Origin: Terebella lapidaria
Lineage: Eukaryota > Annelida > Polychaeta > Terebellida > Terebellidae
Length of the DNA stretch: 64,000 nucleotides
Reading direction: 5' to 3'
Assembly: GCA_949152475.1 (NCBI GenBank)
Contig: OX424568.1
Coordinates: 21,303,667-21,367,666 of the forward strand
The notes under the pieces are model-generated. The model made no database searches and was not told where the DNA came from. It worked only from the letters and a program-made list of their open reading frames with translations. Made by a program: the position numbers and the translations under genes. Position 1 is the first letter of the stretch, and each line of letters starts with the position of its first letter. Of the stretch, positions 46,556 to 58,460 are shown piece by piece.

Positions 46556-49500
46556 GAACCTAGAAATTGTTGAAACAGCAAGGTTTTTTGATTGATATGC
46601 ATTCACATGTGTCTCCAGGTGATTTTGAGTTTTGTTGGCACTGGGCCAACTTTGGGGGATTTTTTTTATTCGTTAATTAGCATACTAACCGCCAGATATG
46701 GATAATTAGCATAATCAGAATATAACTTTTTTGATAATAATCCTAGAATTAAGTGTGAGAGCACTTTTCTATACAAGTCTGACCCAAGGATTTCATTTCT
46801 GGTGAAACTTTTTGTGATCCATGGTCAAGGTCACCACATAAAATCAAGATCAATGTCAGTTTTCACACAAACTTGTCAAAACTTCTGGATTAAGGGGATA
46901 TGGCTATTTTCTTGCATTTCTAGATTTCACTGATTCACTCCTGTGTTTATGTAATACTGCTACATGAATGCCTTTTGAATTAACTTGAAGATGGTTAATT
47001 AATTACTGATGATATTCAAATAGCCTTCATCGTGGCGTTGGCTTGACATGTGGCATTGATGTGATCTACAGAGTTGCTGTTCGTAGTCTTCTATAATTCT
47101 TGTCATTATTTGGTGCGCACAAACGATAGAATCTGACTATGTGTACTCATAAGTTCATGTCCATTACTGCTTGATCAATTGCTCATCCTCACTGTTCACT
47201 ACCATCTTCTCTTTTTGGGACAACGTAAATGCGAACATCACGGACCGGTTCACTGTGCATTTGCAATATGTGCATGTTCTTAACAGTTATGGTCCAGATG
47301 GGCCTCTGTTGATACAATGAGATGAAATTTCATCTTCCATTTCCCAAACATAATCTTTTATGCTGACATCTAGAGGACACAATTTCAAGTGCTTAGCATA
47401 GCAGCATAGATGAGTAGGAGGCCTCTGAAGTTACAAGTTCTTGTCTGGACGAGTTAGTGACACAATCCGTAGCGGCTTCCCCTTCTCTCGACATACAGAT
47501 TATCACAATTTTTTTTTACTTGTTGGGGTATCAATCGGTTGTCAATACGGCACTGCAAAATCATGCTCCCTAACTGGTCCGATGTTGCTTCTTTGCATTA
47601 TCCTCTCCGGTAAAGTCGAACAGTTATGAGAGTCACCTTTCTCCAAAGTCAGGCATCTTCTCGCATGATGAAGCTGGTGTCTCAAGCCGTTGATTCTCCC
47701 TGTCAGGTGGTCAGAGTTCTCAGCGACTACACGGATATTTCAGTGCTTCTAGTTATTGGATGTGTGTGATGTGATCTACAGAGTTGCTGTTCTGATAAAG
47801 AAGTAGGAACGGACTCGATGCCAACGTCACATATGCCAATTTGGGAGAGGCTCTGCTCCCAGCTGCTTGTGCCCATGCGACTTGTTGTGATATTGTGTAG
47901 TATCCATTTACCAAAGCAAGGTTTCATTCCTGAAGAAGCTGAAGACTCTGCACATGCTAGATGAGAACAGTGCAACAGAAGCTGTTGTTGGACAGCAGTT
48001 TTTTTGCAGGTGTCATGTGGGTAACGGATTGATACTACAATAACACAAGTCTCTCAACCAAGGACATATGACAACTTGTCTCTTCATGGGTGCTGTGCTC
48101 ATATTCATATGCTGCTATAGTCGGCAGCTGACAAAATGCGTTCAAAGAATATGGTTAGGAATATGGGATATGGTTGGGAAATGACAGGTGACATTGTGTA
48201 AGGAGAGGCCCACCTGGACCACCACTGTTGATGAGGGCCATCAGTTGCGGCTGCTGAGCAAAGGACAAGGCCTGCTAGAATACCAGCTGCGGTTGTCACC
48301 ATCAGAACTGAGCAACATCACATATTTTTTTCTGAAGGTGACGATTGTTATAAATTGCTCACAAAAAAAGATAAGGCGGTGGTGAACAGTGTCGATGAGC
48401 ATCAACACAATAATGAATTTGGCCTGTAGAATAATCTCGGCATGCTGGGAGATGATAAGTTGGATAGTAAGTTTTCTTGTACAATTTTACAGCCGCAGCT
48501 GATCACAGTAATGGACATGAAGTTATGAGTCCACAGAAGCAGTCAACTCGTACTGTTTCTATTACTACCATGAACGCTAAAATCGTGGTAATTTGTTTCA
48601 ATGCTACGTCCAATGTAAAATGGATATTTTCTGTCGAATGTTTCACCCTGTGTTGACCTCATTATTTAAAAAATGTAGTGAATGCTTGATGGGTCATGAA
48701 TTGACTTTATATATTACTGGCAGTTGCACTCTTTGATGTCATTATTGCGTAGTTGAAGATAAATGTTGTAAATCTGAAGCCACGTTTGTATACAAAACGA
48801 TATTCTCTGATATTTATTCTAACTCATTTACATCGTTTTTTTTTTGCAGATATTTTTTAGATGCTTCACGATATTGTATTAGTCTATATAACTTGGCATA
48901 CTTCATCGGGCAGTCAAATGGCACTTTAGAGCGTTGGGGGCGAAGCCCCCAATCCTCTACATGTCTATGTGCTGACTTTTTCATGGAGGTTTCATGCCAA
49001 ACTATCGACGCCCGTTTTGGCAGGTAAACCTTCAGACACCTACTCCAAATGAGGATTTTCTTCGTCTTTGACATAAAATCTGTCGAATTGATGGCAAACT
49101 TTTAATATTCCACAGATGTATAATGCATAAATCGATGTGTTAGGATTGAGAAAATAACGTAAGATCCTCAAATTATCCAAAAACGTCCAAACTGGCGGAG
49201 CCGATGGAAATTGACGTTCCCAGAATGCAAAGCAAATTTTACCGCAATGACGCGTATTATGGAACACACAATTTTCTGTGCAGCAATACGTGCATGCATA
49301 CATCATCTTGCGTGTGACATTCTCTGGCGCTATGATGAATTAAACACGATGATACGTCTGCGACGTCACGGCTAAATTTACCGTAATTTGACGTATTGTA
49401 TCACATGACAATTAAGGTGTTCCATGCGGGGATGCGAATTTTTTATTTTAAACTGGCCTTTCAATTCGCCCAGTAGGCATATGTATCATGATATCAGATG

Positions 49501-50470
49501 CAGATATCTCTCATGGTTTTCAATAATTTTTTAAATTTTTTTTTTAAAATGAAATACCATTTTAGTAGGCGTAGATTTATCTGTTACATTGAGTTCAAAA
49601 TAAATTTTTACTTTTTAGGAATATGAATGAAGTAGGCCTATGTTTTTCATCATAAACTGTCGTGGTGCTGATGATGTGCTTGAGCTCTAATGTCGTCCCC
49701 CGCAGTTAGCTGCATTTTCTTGTTTAACGAATCTCAGACCTCTACATGTATAACAAAAATTGACTATCGACCCAAATATGAATTTCAGCCCAAACAGAAA
49801 TCTGATCATATTCCAGTAAATGGTCATGTTTACATTTACCAGAGTTGTATTGTTGTAGTTTTGGAACAAAAAACACATTAGGTTGTATCCTACACAAACA
49901 TATTGATTTTGTACAAAAGCAAGCAATTACACAAAGTTGTAAGCGAACCAATAAATTCAATGATGGAACTAAAATTATTATTGGGAAAGAATGCCAACTT
50001 TTTCCAATTTTGCGATAGCAGTCTGAAATTTGGTAGGAAATTTCCGTTTGAGTTTGCTCAGAGTGAACATTGCTCAATGGTTTATCACACATAAGTAATC
50101 AATACACCATTACAGTACAGGTAACAATTATCATCCCAACAATGCGAACTACACATAGAAATGAAAAAGTAAAATCAACTGGTGTGGATGAATGTCCATA
50201 TCCCCTAAAACCGGGAATTTTGACAATTTTGTGTGAAAACTGACCTTGACCTCGATCTTATACGGTGACCTTGACCTTGGATCACAAAAAAATCACCAGA
50301 AATGAATTCCTTGGGTCAGACTTGTGTAGAAAAGTGCTAGCACACTTGATTCTAGGCCTATTACTAAAAAAGTTATAGGCGCAGTGCCAACAAAGCTCAA
50401 AATCACCTGGAGACACATATGAAAGCAAATCAATAAAAAAACCTTGCTGTTTCAACAATTCCTAGGTTCG
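46556..50470. mobile_element. ~3.9-kb foldback-like element with ~300-bp inverted termini
   Basis: The left arm (46556-46910) starts GAACCTAGAAATTGTTGAAA and includes TGTCTCCAGGTGATTTTGAG, TCTGACCCAAGGATTTCATT and AAGGGGATATGG. The right arm (about 50190-50470) holds the same phrases in reverse complement, in mirrored order, ending AATTGTT..CCTAGGTTC. The arms are diverged, with indels. The ~3.3-kb interior has only short open frames and a 25-bp direct repeat (GATGTGATCTACAGAGTTGC at about 47058 and 47766). No transposase domain was recognised. Confidence 0.6.
48934..48952. repeat. GC-rich perfect hairpin (8-bp stem, 3-nt loop)
   Basis: TTGGGGGC-GAA-GCCCCCAA stands out in AT-rich surroundings. 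It lies within the interior of the foldback-like element. Confidence 0.8.
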
Positions 50471-50774
50471 TTGTCTGGCAACTGGACTAGAGGTGTGTCG
50501 CACGTCTACGAAATCAAAACGATCATGACTCATCCAATCATTTTTTTGATTATGCAAATTATTTCGTTCATACAATATGAACGAAAGTTCGAAATGAAAG
50601 AGATTTGAAAAAAAGCTGTGCATTTGAATGCACATGTAGCTCTGCATGTCAATATTATTTTCTTGTTCTGCTAGGATTCGATTTCAAAGATTTAAATCAT
50701 TTAATTCCCATATTTTTTTTCAAATATCTAACGTTTCATAGCAACTATGTCAGTCACCAGACAAAGAATTCGTC

Positions 50775-50825
50775 TCTGGACCCTCAGGACCGGAGGTCTG
50801 AGACATCCGGTCTTTGGGGTCCAGA
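50775..50825. repeat. Imperfect ~20-bp-arm hairpin
   Basis: TCTGGACCCTCAGGACCGGA at the left pairs with TCCGGTCTTTGGGGTCCAGA at the right, with three mismatches and an 11-bp loop. Confidence 0.7.
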
Positions 50826-51216
50826 TACGAACACGAATACTTTGCATAGTCAGTCACCAACCTAGAAAACCAAGTCGCTAAGGCACTCTGATACTCCTGA
50901 TTCTAAGGCTCACATATGAATTAGCTCGATCATCAAAATAAACTGAAAAATATATAGCTGCATTTGACACCGTTCAATATTTTCACCAACTTAGCATCTG
51001 CTGCATACCAGAAGATGTATTAGCCAATGTTAAACCAATATATGCATTAACCCAACACATCATTGCGATTATTGGTTATACTATCACTGTGGTAATACCA
51101 CAACACATTTATCGGTGTTATTTTTTGAAAAAAATAATTGGATAGTTTTCACTACACAGTTGTTACGGATTTCATATTTTTCCCAAAATCTGTCAAGTAA
51201 TGAATCTTCTTCCTAA

Positions 51217-51445
51217 CATAACCCGATAACCTATTGCCGTGGCGTTGCGTCCGTCGTCCGTCGTCGGCCGTCCGTCGTCCGTTCACATTTTTATCTTTAA
51301 AGTTTACGGTCGAATCTTTCTGAAATTTTACACAAAAATACTTTAAAATATTCCAAGGAAAGTTTTTTTTAGTTTTCAGATTTTCGCATTTTTTCGAAAT
51401 GGCGGCCGTTTTCGACGAAAAATGCAACATAAAAAAATTAGGCCG
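51217..51445 (-). mobile_element. Reversed right-end fragment of the GGTTACCGGA element
   Basis: ACCCGATAACCTATTGCCG..GCGTTGCGTCCGTCG, then a run of CGTCCGT-type repeats and TTCACATTTTTATC, is the reverse complement of the right terminal segment seen at 40.68-40.81 kb. Confidence 0.75.
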
Positions 51446-51457
51446 AGGGCCAAAGAT

Positions 51458-53024
51458 AGGTTACCGGACAATGTTTAATATTTTAGATGTTAGCCAGGTC
51501 ACTGGTTAAATTCAAGGTCAAGAGAATATTCAGCATATATAATATTAAGCATATATCATGTCCACAGTTGATTGCTAAGCTGTAAATTCAATAATCAGCG
51601 AGATATTAGCAATTTTGTGCTGTGGCCTTGAAAATTAAGGGGCAAAGGTCAAATTCAAGGTCATCAAAATATTCAGTGTATATCATTTTATGTCATATAT
51701 CTTTATCACATGTCCACATTCGATTCCCAAGCCATACAGTCAATAGAGGAGCAAGATATGAGCCAGTTTGTCCTTGGACCTTGAGAATGAGGTCAGAGGT
51801 CAAATTCAAGTTCCGAGAATATTCAGCATATATCATTTCCTACATGGCCACAATTGATTCCCCAGCTGTAAAATCGATAATAAGTGAGATATTAGCCATT
51901 TTGTCCTGTGACCTTGAAAATGAGATCAAAGGTCAAATTCAAGGTCATGACAATAATCTGCATATATCATTTCCTATATGTTCATAACTGATTCCTAAGC
52001 TGTGAAGTCGATAACAAGCGAGATATTAGCCATTTTGTCCTATGACCTTGAAAATGCCATCAAAGGTCAAATTCAAGGTCATCAGAATATTCAGCATATA
52101 TCATTTCCTATATGTCCACAATTGATTCCTAAGCTGTAGAGTCGATAATAAGTGAGATATTAGCCATTTTGTCCTGTGACCTTGAAAATGAGGTCAAAGG
52201 TCAAATTCAAGGTCATGACAATAATCTGCATATATCATTTCCTATATGTTCATAACTGATTCCTAAGCTGTAAAGTCGATAACAAGCGAGATATTAGCCA
52301 TTTTGTCCTATGACCTTGAAAATGCCATCAAAGGTCAAATTCAAGGTCATCAGAATATTCAGCATATATCATTTCCTATATGTCCACAATTGATTCCTAA
52401 GCTGTAGAGTCGATAATAAGCGAGATATCAGCCATTTTGTGCTCTGACCTTGAAATTGAGGTCAGAGGTCAAATCCAAGGTCACGAGAATATTCAGCATA
52501 TATCATTTCCTATATGTCCACAATTGATTCCTAGTCTCTAATCTCAATATTAAGTGAGATATTAGGCATAATGTGTCCCATTATAAAGCATAGGAGATTT
52601 TAACATCGGAAAGTCCCATTTGGGCCGAGTTTGGGCCAAAATGGTCCACTTCGAGCGATTCAAGCGCAACGAAATTTATAGACATCATAGGAGTACATAT
52701 CAGGAGTGTTATGTATCAAAAAGAAAAAAAGTTACTGAACAGATTTTGAGAAAATGGCCACCAAAATCCAAACTCAGCCATTTTTCGTCGAAAACGGCCG
52801 CTATTTTGAAAAAAATGCGAAAATCAAAAAACTAAAAAATACCTCCTTCTTGAATTATTTTTAAGTATTTTTGTGCAAAATTTCAGAAGAATTCGCCTGT
52901 AAACAAATAAGATAAAAATGTGGACGACGACGACGGACGACGACGGACGACGGATGACGACGGACGACGGACGACGGACGCAACGCCATGCCAATAGGTT
53001 ATCGGACCATAGGTCCGGTAACCT
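51458..53024 (+). mobile_element. Second copy of the satellite-carrying hairpin element (~1.6 kb)
   Basis: It starts AGGTTACCGGACAATG, carries about 8 copies of the 133-bp monomer, the unique segment with GGCCGAGTTTGGGCCAAAAT, a GACGACGGACGACGG tract and the terminal hairpin ending TCCGGTAACCT. Two-monomer units repeat 268 bp apart (for example AAGGTCATGACAATAATCTG at about 51940 and 52208), a different higher-order structure from the EMSY-intron copy. Confidence 0.85.
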
Positions 53025-53029
53025 AAAAA

Positions 53030-54181
53030 GGCCATTTTCTCAAAATCTGTTCAGCAACTTTTTTTCTTTTTGATACACAACACTCTTCATATGTACTCCT
53101 GTGATGTGTATAACTTTCATTGCGCTTGAATCGCTCGAAGTGGGTCATTTTGGCCCAAACTGGGCCCAAATAGGACTTTCCCATGTTAAATTCTCCTATG
53201 CTTCATAATGGGACACATTATTGCTAATATCTCACTTGATATTGTGATTAGAGACTAGGAATCAATTGTGGACATATAGTTAATGATATATGCTGTATAT
53301 TCTCGTGACCTTGAATTTGACCTTTGACCTCATTTTCAAGGTCACATGAAAAAATGGCCCAATATCTTGCTTATCATCGACTTTACAGCTTAGAAATCCA
53401 TTGTGAACATATAGAAAATGATATATTTTGAATATTGTTGTGACCTTGACCTCTGCCCTCATTTTCAAGGTCAGAGCACAAAATGGCTAATATCTCGCTT
53501 ATTATTGACTTTACAGCTTAGGAATCTCTTGGGGATCTATAGGAAATGATACATACTGAATATTGTCATGACCTTGATTTCGACCTTAGACTTAATTTTC
53601 AAGGTCAGAGCACAAAATGGCTAATATCTCGCTTATTATTGACTTCACAGCTTAGCAATCAATTGTGAACATATAAGAAATGGTATATGTTGAATATTCT
53701 GGTGACCTTGAATGACCTTTGACCTTATTTTCAAGGTCAGAGAACAAAATGGGTAATATCTCGCTCATTATCGACTTTACAGCTTAGGAATCCATAGTGG
53801 ACATATAGGGAATGATATATGCTGAATATTTTGGTGACCTTGAATTTGACCTTGACCTCATTTTCAAGGTCAGAGAAAAAAAAGTTAATATCTCACTTGT
53901 TATCGACTTTACAGCTTAGGAGTCAATTGCGAACATATTGGAAATGATATGCTGAATATTCTCATGACCTTGAACTTGACCTTTGACCTCATTTTCTAGG
54001 TCAGATCACAAAATGGCTAAAATCTCACTTAATATCGACTTTACAGCTTAGGAATCAATTGTGGACATGCTAGAAATGATATGGGCTGAATGTTCTCGTG
54101 GCCTTGAATTGACCAATGACCTTATTTTCAAGGTCATTGGACAAAAGGCTATTATCTAAAATATACATTGTCCGGTAACCT
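53030..54181 (-). mobile_element. Third copy, inverted, lacking the extreme right end
   Basis: Read on the minus strand, it starts with AGGTTACCGGACAATG (54166-54181 reversed), passes through about 8 monomers and stops at the AGAAAATGGCC segment, abutting copy two head-on. Together the two copies make a large inverted repeat around 53.02 kb. Confidence 0.85.
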
Positions 54182-54826
54182 TTCTTAGCCCTTGGGCTAA
54201 TTTTTTTATGAGCATGAATTCAAAAATCGTGCTGATGGGTTTTTGCACCAATAGGGATCGGGTTTATATTGGGCGAGAGATCTTTTGCGACCGTATAAGA
54301 GAGAAACATATGGGTATTCTATTGGTGACCATGAACTTGACCAAAATATACATGAGTAATCTGACTAGATTATTTCCACCTAAAAGTGTCATATGCTATT
54401 TGGACACTTAAAGCTAAGCTTGATGATGGAGCTTAGGGTAATACTATGATGTATGAGCATAATTATAGCAAAGGAATCGTCTAGCTTCCGGTGACCTTGA
54501 GTTTGACCTAAAAGTGTAAATTGGTAATCGGACAATAAAAGCTACGTTTGAGTAGAGCTTAGGGTAGTGGCACGTGCCCTAATAGAAGAGTGCCCCCTTT
54601 TCTGCAAAAAAGGGGCAATGCTTATCCCTTCATAAGTGTCCTTATATTTTTATAACATGGTCTTATGTTGTTTCAAACATCACATCTAGGCTGTCTTTAG
54701 GACCTATTTTCATACACACTAATGTTTCGCATTGGCGCACCGTTCTCCTATGATGACCAATACGGCATAGCAAGTAACTCGAATACTAAACAAACAGTTG
54801 TTTGTTTACCCTTTGTGATTGTTACC

Positions 54827-56904
54827 ATGTCGTCTCAGTCTACTCTGGGCACCGGCTATGATTCGAGAGTGTGTTCCCAGTGCGGGATTGACACCCTTCG
54901 CCGAGGGGAGAAGCATGGCCTATGCTTCGATTGCTTGGATCATGGTCCGGTGTCCATGGAAGACTTGAGGTGCGACCTGTGTCGTTCGTGGCTCCCGTCT
55001 GACTTAGTTAGGGCTACAGAGGGTTATCCCCAGAGCTCCCAGGCTCGTAGGGATGCCTTGAGGCTGGCAGGCTCCATGGGAGCGATGCCAGACCATCCGC
55101 TGCCTATGGAGTCGGACCCTGCCCTAACCACACAGGCCGCGTCCTGTGTCAACCCGCCCCTGAGTTGACGCAGGATATGGTTAACGTGGCTGTGCAAAGC
55201 TTCTTTGCATAGTCACTAGGTTCCCTTCAGGGTCTCTTGGTTCGGGGACTCTCTGCTCTGCTGGGGCAGGGAGTTCCGGCTGGTTCTTCGACCGCTGCTT
55301 TGCCTGGGGAGCTTGCTCCACCTGTTGGCAAGAAGGTGAAGACTTCTTCTTCCAAGCTAAGGCAAAGGCGGTCGAGGTACCCGAGGTCGTCCTCCCCTCA
55401 CTGGGTCAGGGGGAGGCGTCCGTCCCTGTTCTCCCTGCCTCTGGCAAGTCGGGTAAGAGGAAGCGTGCTTCCTCGAAAGCTTTGGAGGTCGATCGCTCGT
55501 CTCTTTTTGATGGCGATCAGGGCTTCTCGGCCGGACTCTCGTCGGCTGATGGCTATGCTTCGGGCATAGATCACGGAGCTTTGCTCGATGAGTCATTCGG
55601 GTCCTCAGTTTCGAGGTTCGAGGGGGCAGGGAACCCCAGGTTTCAGGAGCGGGCTCATGATCGTTCTTGCGATCGATAGTCGCAGCTCTGTGATCGTACT
55701 CTCGATCGTACGTGATCGAGGGTCGATCAGGGTTGTGTTGGGGTCGTTCCCCAACAGGACCCAAGTCCTGTATTCTCTGGTTTAAGTCGTTTGACGGGCG
55801 CTACCAGGGACCAGGCGGCCTCTTGTCTCGCTCAGGACGGGCCCTCTGAGTCGTCCATGAGAACCTCGGTCGGGTTATCAGATCCAGCGATCGGGAGGGG
55901 AGGGGGCGTGGTGGGGACGATCGGGACCATTCCTCATCAGAGGACGAGGGTAACGATCGGGGCGAAGGTTCTAACTTTCGCTGGGCTCTGGAGTCGATAG
56001 CAAGGCGTATGGACTTGCCTATCGAGGCTTCGGAGTCCTCTAAGGGGACCGGACGGTTCGCGTCGGCGCCAGTTCGTCGACTGGTCCGGCTTCCTGTTGC
56101 TCCAGCATTGAATAAGGTTATGACCAAGATCAATGCTGGGGTTACGGCGAGGAAGGACATGGTTCGGTCAGAGGCTGTGTTCCCTACTCGTCGGGTTCGA
56201 CCGGAGTCTATTGACACGTACAGAGCGTTACAGACGCCTGGTGCCAGTCAGACGGCCGTCCCGGTCGACGACCCCAACCTCCACCTGCTTTCCCGGAAGC
56301 AGGGGGTAGACTGGTCTGCGTATGTGAAGAAGGCACGCCTTGCTCACTGGCAGACAATGGCTCATCAAGTGATGGGTCAACTCTCATTGGCGGACCATCT
56401 CACCACCTTGGTGCAGGAGTTCGTGGATGAGGCGAACTTGGAGGATGGGGATCGTGCCAACATCTTGGCAGCACTCGGAGTTTTGTCCGGAGTGCTCCAG
56501 GCTAGTGAGCGTGATAGTGCGCACCTGGGCGCACATTTGGATCTCACCACTCGTGATGCCGACCTGCGCACTCTCGATGACACCCCTGGGGATGAGTCGG
56601 AGTTGCGTGGGAGGCCTTTGTTCACAGGTCACGTCTTTGGGGGACTCTCCCAGGCAGATGTCACGATTTTCCGTGAGCATCTTCTGGACGAGCTTCTCAC
56701 CAAGGCGCTCGTGGGCAAGGTGGGGCAGTCTGGCAAGAAGGCTAAGAGCCAGAAACCAGCACAGCCTCAGGCACCGCAGGTACCTTCATCTTCGCAGGCG
56801 CCCTTTCGTGGGGGGCTCAGCCTCCCCCTCCCCAGGGAGATGGCAAGCGGGGTAGTAAGGCAGGTGGGCGCTTCAAGGGCAAGGGCAAATCGGCTAAGAA
56901 GTGA
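54827..56904 (+). pseudogene. DIRS-like gag, frameshifted
   Basis: The ATG at 54827 (MSSQSTLGTG) opens a segment with a Cys-rich cluster, CSQCG then CFDCL then CDLC, typical of the N-terminus of some DIRS gag proteins. The frame stops at 55168 and continues, with at least three frame changes, through S/R/K-rich sequence to the gag core at about 56240-56760 (DPNLHLLSRKQGVDW, LADHLTTLVQEF). The core is then in frame with pol. A six-G run at 56810-56815 separates it from a Gly/Lys-rich tail (GGRFKGKGKSAKK-stop) in the -1 frame, ending at 56904, which looks like the natural gag C-terminus. Confidence 0.7.
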
Positions 56905-58460
56905 CTTGCTGCCGGGAAGCGTAGGCTCTGTGGGACCTCTAGTTCTTGTGAACAAACAGGTTCCACACCCTGGTCCAGTCGGGGGCCGACTAGCGCAGTT
57001 CTCAGGGAACTGGCGCAACGTCGCGGCTTCCGACACCAGCGTCAAGGCATGGGTGACGGAGGGTCTCACTTTTCGATGGGAGACCTCAAAACCACCACTA
57101 AGACCAAATGCGTGGTTCTTCCCTGTGCCCGGCAATCGGGAAAAGTACTCTCTCTTGAAGCACGAAGTAGATCAATTGCTACAGAAGAGAGCGATCGAGG
57201 TGGTAAAGGACGAGCGAGGATTTTATTCTCTGATCTTCCTGGTGCCAAAGAAGACAGGCGGGTGGCGTCCCGTGTTCGATCTGTCGAACCTCAACAATTT
57301 CCTGATCATACCCAGGTTTCGTATAGAGTCGGCGCTTTCCGTTCAAAAGGCTCTACTAAGGGGAAAGTGGGCTGTGAGTATCGATGTCAAGGACGCTTAC
57401 TTGCACGTTCCAATCCATCACGCTTTTCGATGCTATCTCAAGTTTGCGTTCGAGGGCGTAGTGTACCAGTTCATGGTACTTCCCTTCGGGGTCGCCACAG
57501 CCCCGTATGTATTCACTCGGATCGTACGAGCTATGGCAGCCAGGTGTCGGATGGCAGGAATTCAGTTCCACCATTATATCGACGATTGGTTAGTGGTAGC
57601 TGACTCTCCGTCGCAGGCGATCGACCAGTCCGGGTTCGTCCTCAGTTTGGCCACGAGTCTAGGGTGGATTCCAAATTGGGAAAAGTCTCAGCTCACTCCA
57701 ACACAGTCTTTCGAGTACGTGGGAGTCGAGTACGATTTGCAGAGAGGAGTAGCTCTTCCTCCCAGGAAGAGGATACTCAAGACGAAGGTGGCGATCGAGG
57801 AGGCCTCGAGTCTCCCCTCCGTTACGGCACGCCAGTTGCTTTCAATCATAGGCCTGCTGGCGTCTATGGGGAAACAAGTTCCGTTCGGCAGGTGTTTTCT
57901 CAGGCCCATTCAGTGGTGTCTGGCCCTGCAATGGCGGATTCTGACCGATCTATTGGACCAGATCGTGGTGTTGGACAGCTCCGCCAGGGAGGCGATGAGA
58001 TGGTGGCTCGACCCTGTCAACCTAAACAGGGGGATGCCGCTGTCGGAGTATCTGCCCGACCCGACGTTCTTCACGGACGCGTCCAATGTCGCATGGGGGG
58101 CTCACATGGGCGAGCAGGAACTGTCGGACATGTTCGCGACTTCTCGGAATCACAAGCTCCCGGTCTTCTTCTCACCCCTCCCAGAGAGCGAGGCACTGGC
58201 TGTGGACACGATGTCTCAGTAATGGGACGGCATGTTCGGGTATGCGTACCCGCCAACTCGATTTCTCACGGAAGTGCTTCACAAAGTGGCCAGGTCTCAT
58301 TGCGAGATTCTGTTGTTGGCACCATGCTGGCCGACGCAAGCTTGGTTCCCGCTGCTGTTGTCCCTGGTGATCGATGTAACGAGGGTACTTCCGGTTTCCA
58401 ATCGTCTGCTCAAGCAGCCGGGTCGGGACATATTTCACAATTCCGCCCACGTTCTCAAAT
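56820..58460 (+). pseudogene. DIRS-like reverse transcriptase / RNase H, disabled
   Basis: The continuous frame 56009-58222 (737 codons, including gag core) contains a full RT. It has FLVPKKTGGWRPVFDLSNLN, then SIDVKDAYLHVPIH, then VLPFGVATAPYVFTRI, then the catalytic YIDD at 57575-57586 and the thumb block SQLTPTQSFEYVGVEYD. RNase H starts with FFTDASNVAWGAHMG at about 58070-58110. It then jumps at once to LSDMFATSRNHKLPVFFSPL, which in DIRS elements follows the RNase H core, so roughly 90 residues with the E and D catalytic positions are deleted. A TAA at 58220 cuts the frame, but the usual downstream block (AYPPTRFLTEVLHKVARSHC, LLLAPCWPTQAWF) continues in the same frame to about 58450. 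Confidence 0.85.

Noticed and set aside
48814-49306. Minus-strand frames (86 and 88 codons) as a two-exon gene
   Set aside because: No splice sites in agreeing phase and no recognised domain. They lie inside a non-autonomous-looking foldback element. A GACGTCAC CRE-like half-site near 49360 is not enough to support a promoter.
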